A DNA stretch of 7,011 bases from the NCBI GenBank assembly GCA_002331625.1, contig DCZN01000084.1, positions 19,951 through 26,961 of the forward strand, in the 5' to 3' direction. Below are positions 6,868 to 7,011 of this stretch, piece after piece; position 1 is the first letter of the stretch, and every line of letters starts with the position of its first letter. Under the pieces are notes generated by a model. It searched no databases. It was given only the letters and a program-made list of their open reading frames with translations, and was not told where the DNA came from. Both the position numbers and the translations under genes were made by a program. Origin of the DNA: Nitrospira sp. UBA2083. Its GTDB lineage: Bacteria; Nitrospirota; Nitrospiria; Nitrospirales; Nitrospiraceae.

Positions 6868-7011
6868 TTATTCCTTCACGGTCACTGTGACTCTGATCGG
6901 CTCGAGCGGGTTATCACGCTCATCGCGCGGGACGGCGACGATTTTGTCGACCACGTCTATTCCGCGAAAGACTTCCCCAAACACCGTGTACCGCCGATCC
7001 AACCCACTATT
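6868..7011 (-). CDS. Cyclophilin-type peptidyl-prolyl isomerase, C-terminal fragment
   Basis: Reading leftward from the window edge, 47 codons precede a TAA at 6868-6870. The peptide contains LDRRYTVFGEVFRGIDVVDK, the conserved C-terminal cyclophilin block (usually LDG.HTVFG.V..GmdVVdkI). It ends in a short strand, IRVTVTVKE, that would close the barrel. Cyclophilins catalyse cis-trans isomerisation of X-Pro bonds to aid folding. The N-terminal part, including the catalytic Arg and any signal peptide, lies outside the window, so cytoplasmic versus periplasmic location cannot be decided. It is upstream of the threonylcarbamoyl-AMP synthase gene on the same strand and probably co-transcribed. 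Confidence 0.88.
   Translation of the reverse strand, partial: NSGLDRRYTVFGEVFRGIDVVDKIVAVPRDERDNPLEPIRVTVTVKE

Noticed and set aside
1..7011. Transposons, CRISPR arrays, tRNA or rRNA genes, phage genes
   Set aside because: No direct-repeat array, cloverleaf-like sequence, transposase motif or inverted-repeat-bounded unit was seen on either strand.

Overview
The window looks like a stretch of Gram-negative bacterial chromosome with G+C-rich coding sequence. The large multicopper oxidase, the exported SmbP-like small protein and the overall style suggest a Nitrospirota (Nitrospira-like) organism. That assignment is inference from protein flavour; no rRNA or marker gene confirms it. I see no mobile element, tRNA, rRNA or CRISPR array.

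Plus strand, left part (2-4576): one very large gene for a six-cupredoxin-domain multicopper oxidase of about 1,523 residues. It is open at the window's left edge and probably lacks its signal peptide. It is three tandem two-domain units, each starting with a Cys-Pro...Ala-Pro signature (residues 51, 637 and 1128). All classical copper ligands can be accounted for once, but in inverted order: motifs 3 and 4 (type 1 site plus half of the trinuclear cluster) lie in domain 2, and motifs 1 and 2 (the other half) lie in domain 3. The remaining domains keep the fold signature but have lost most ligands. Domain 3 carries an extra beta-rich insertion.

Middle (4577-5749): two perfect 11-bp hairpins separate the oxidase from two short genes that overlap by one base (TGATG). 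The first encodes an unrecognised exported protein. The second encodes a small exported protein resembling the SmbP small metal-binding family. The three plus-strand genes could together form a periplasmic or extracellular metal-handling group, but the hairpins argue that the small genes have their own promoter.

Right part (5841-7011, minus strand): a housekeeping pair converging on the genes above. These are a full-length Sua5-type threonylcarbamoyl-AMP synthase (tRNA t6A synthesis) and, 25 bases upstream of it, the C-terminal end of a cyclophilin-type peptidyl-prolyl isomerase cut by the window edge.

The most interesting item is the architecture of the oxidase. The rest is ordinary or only weakly characterisable from sequence alone.
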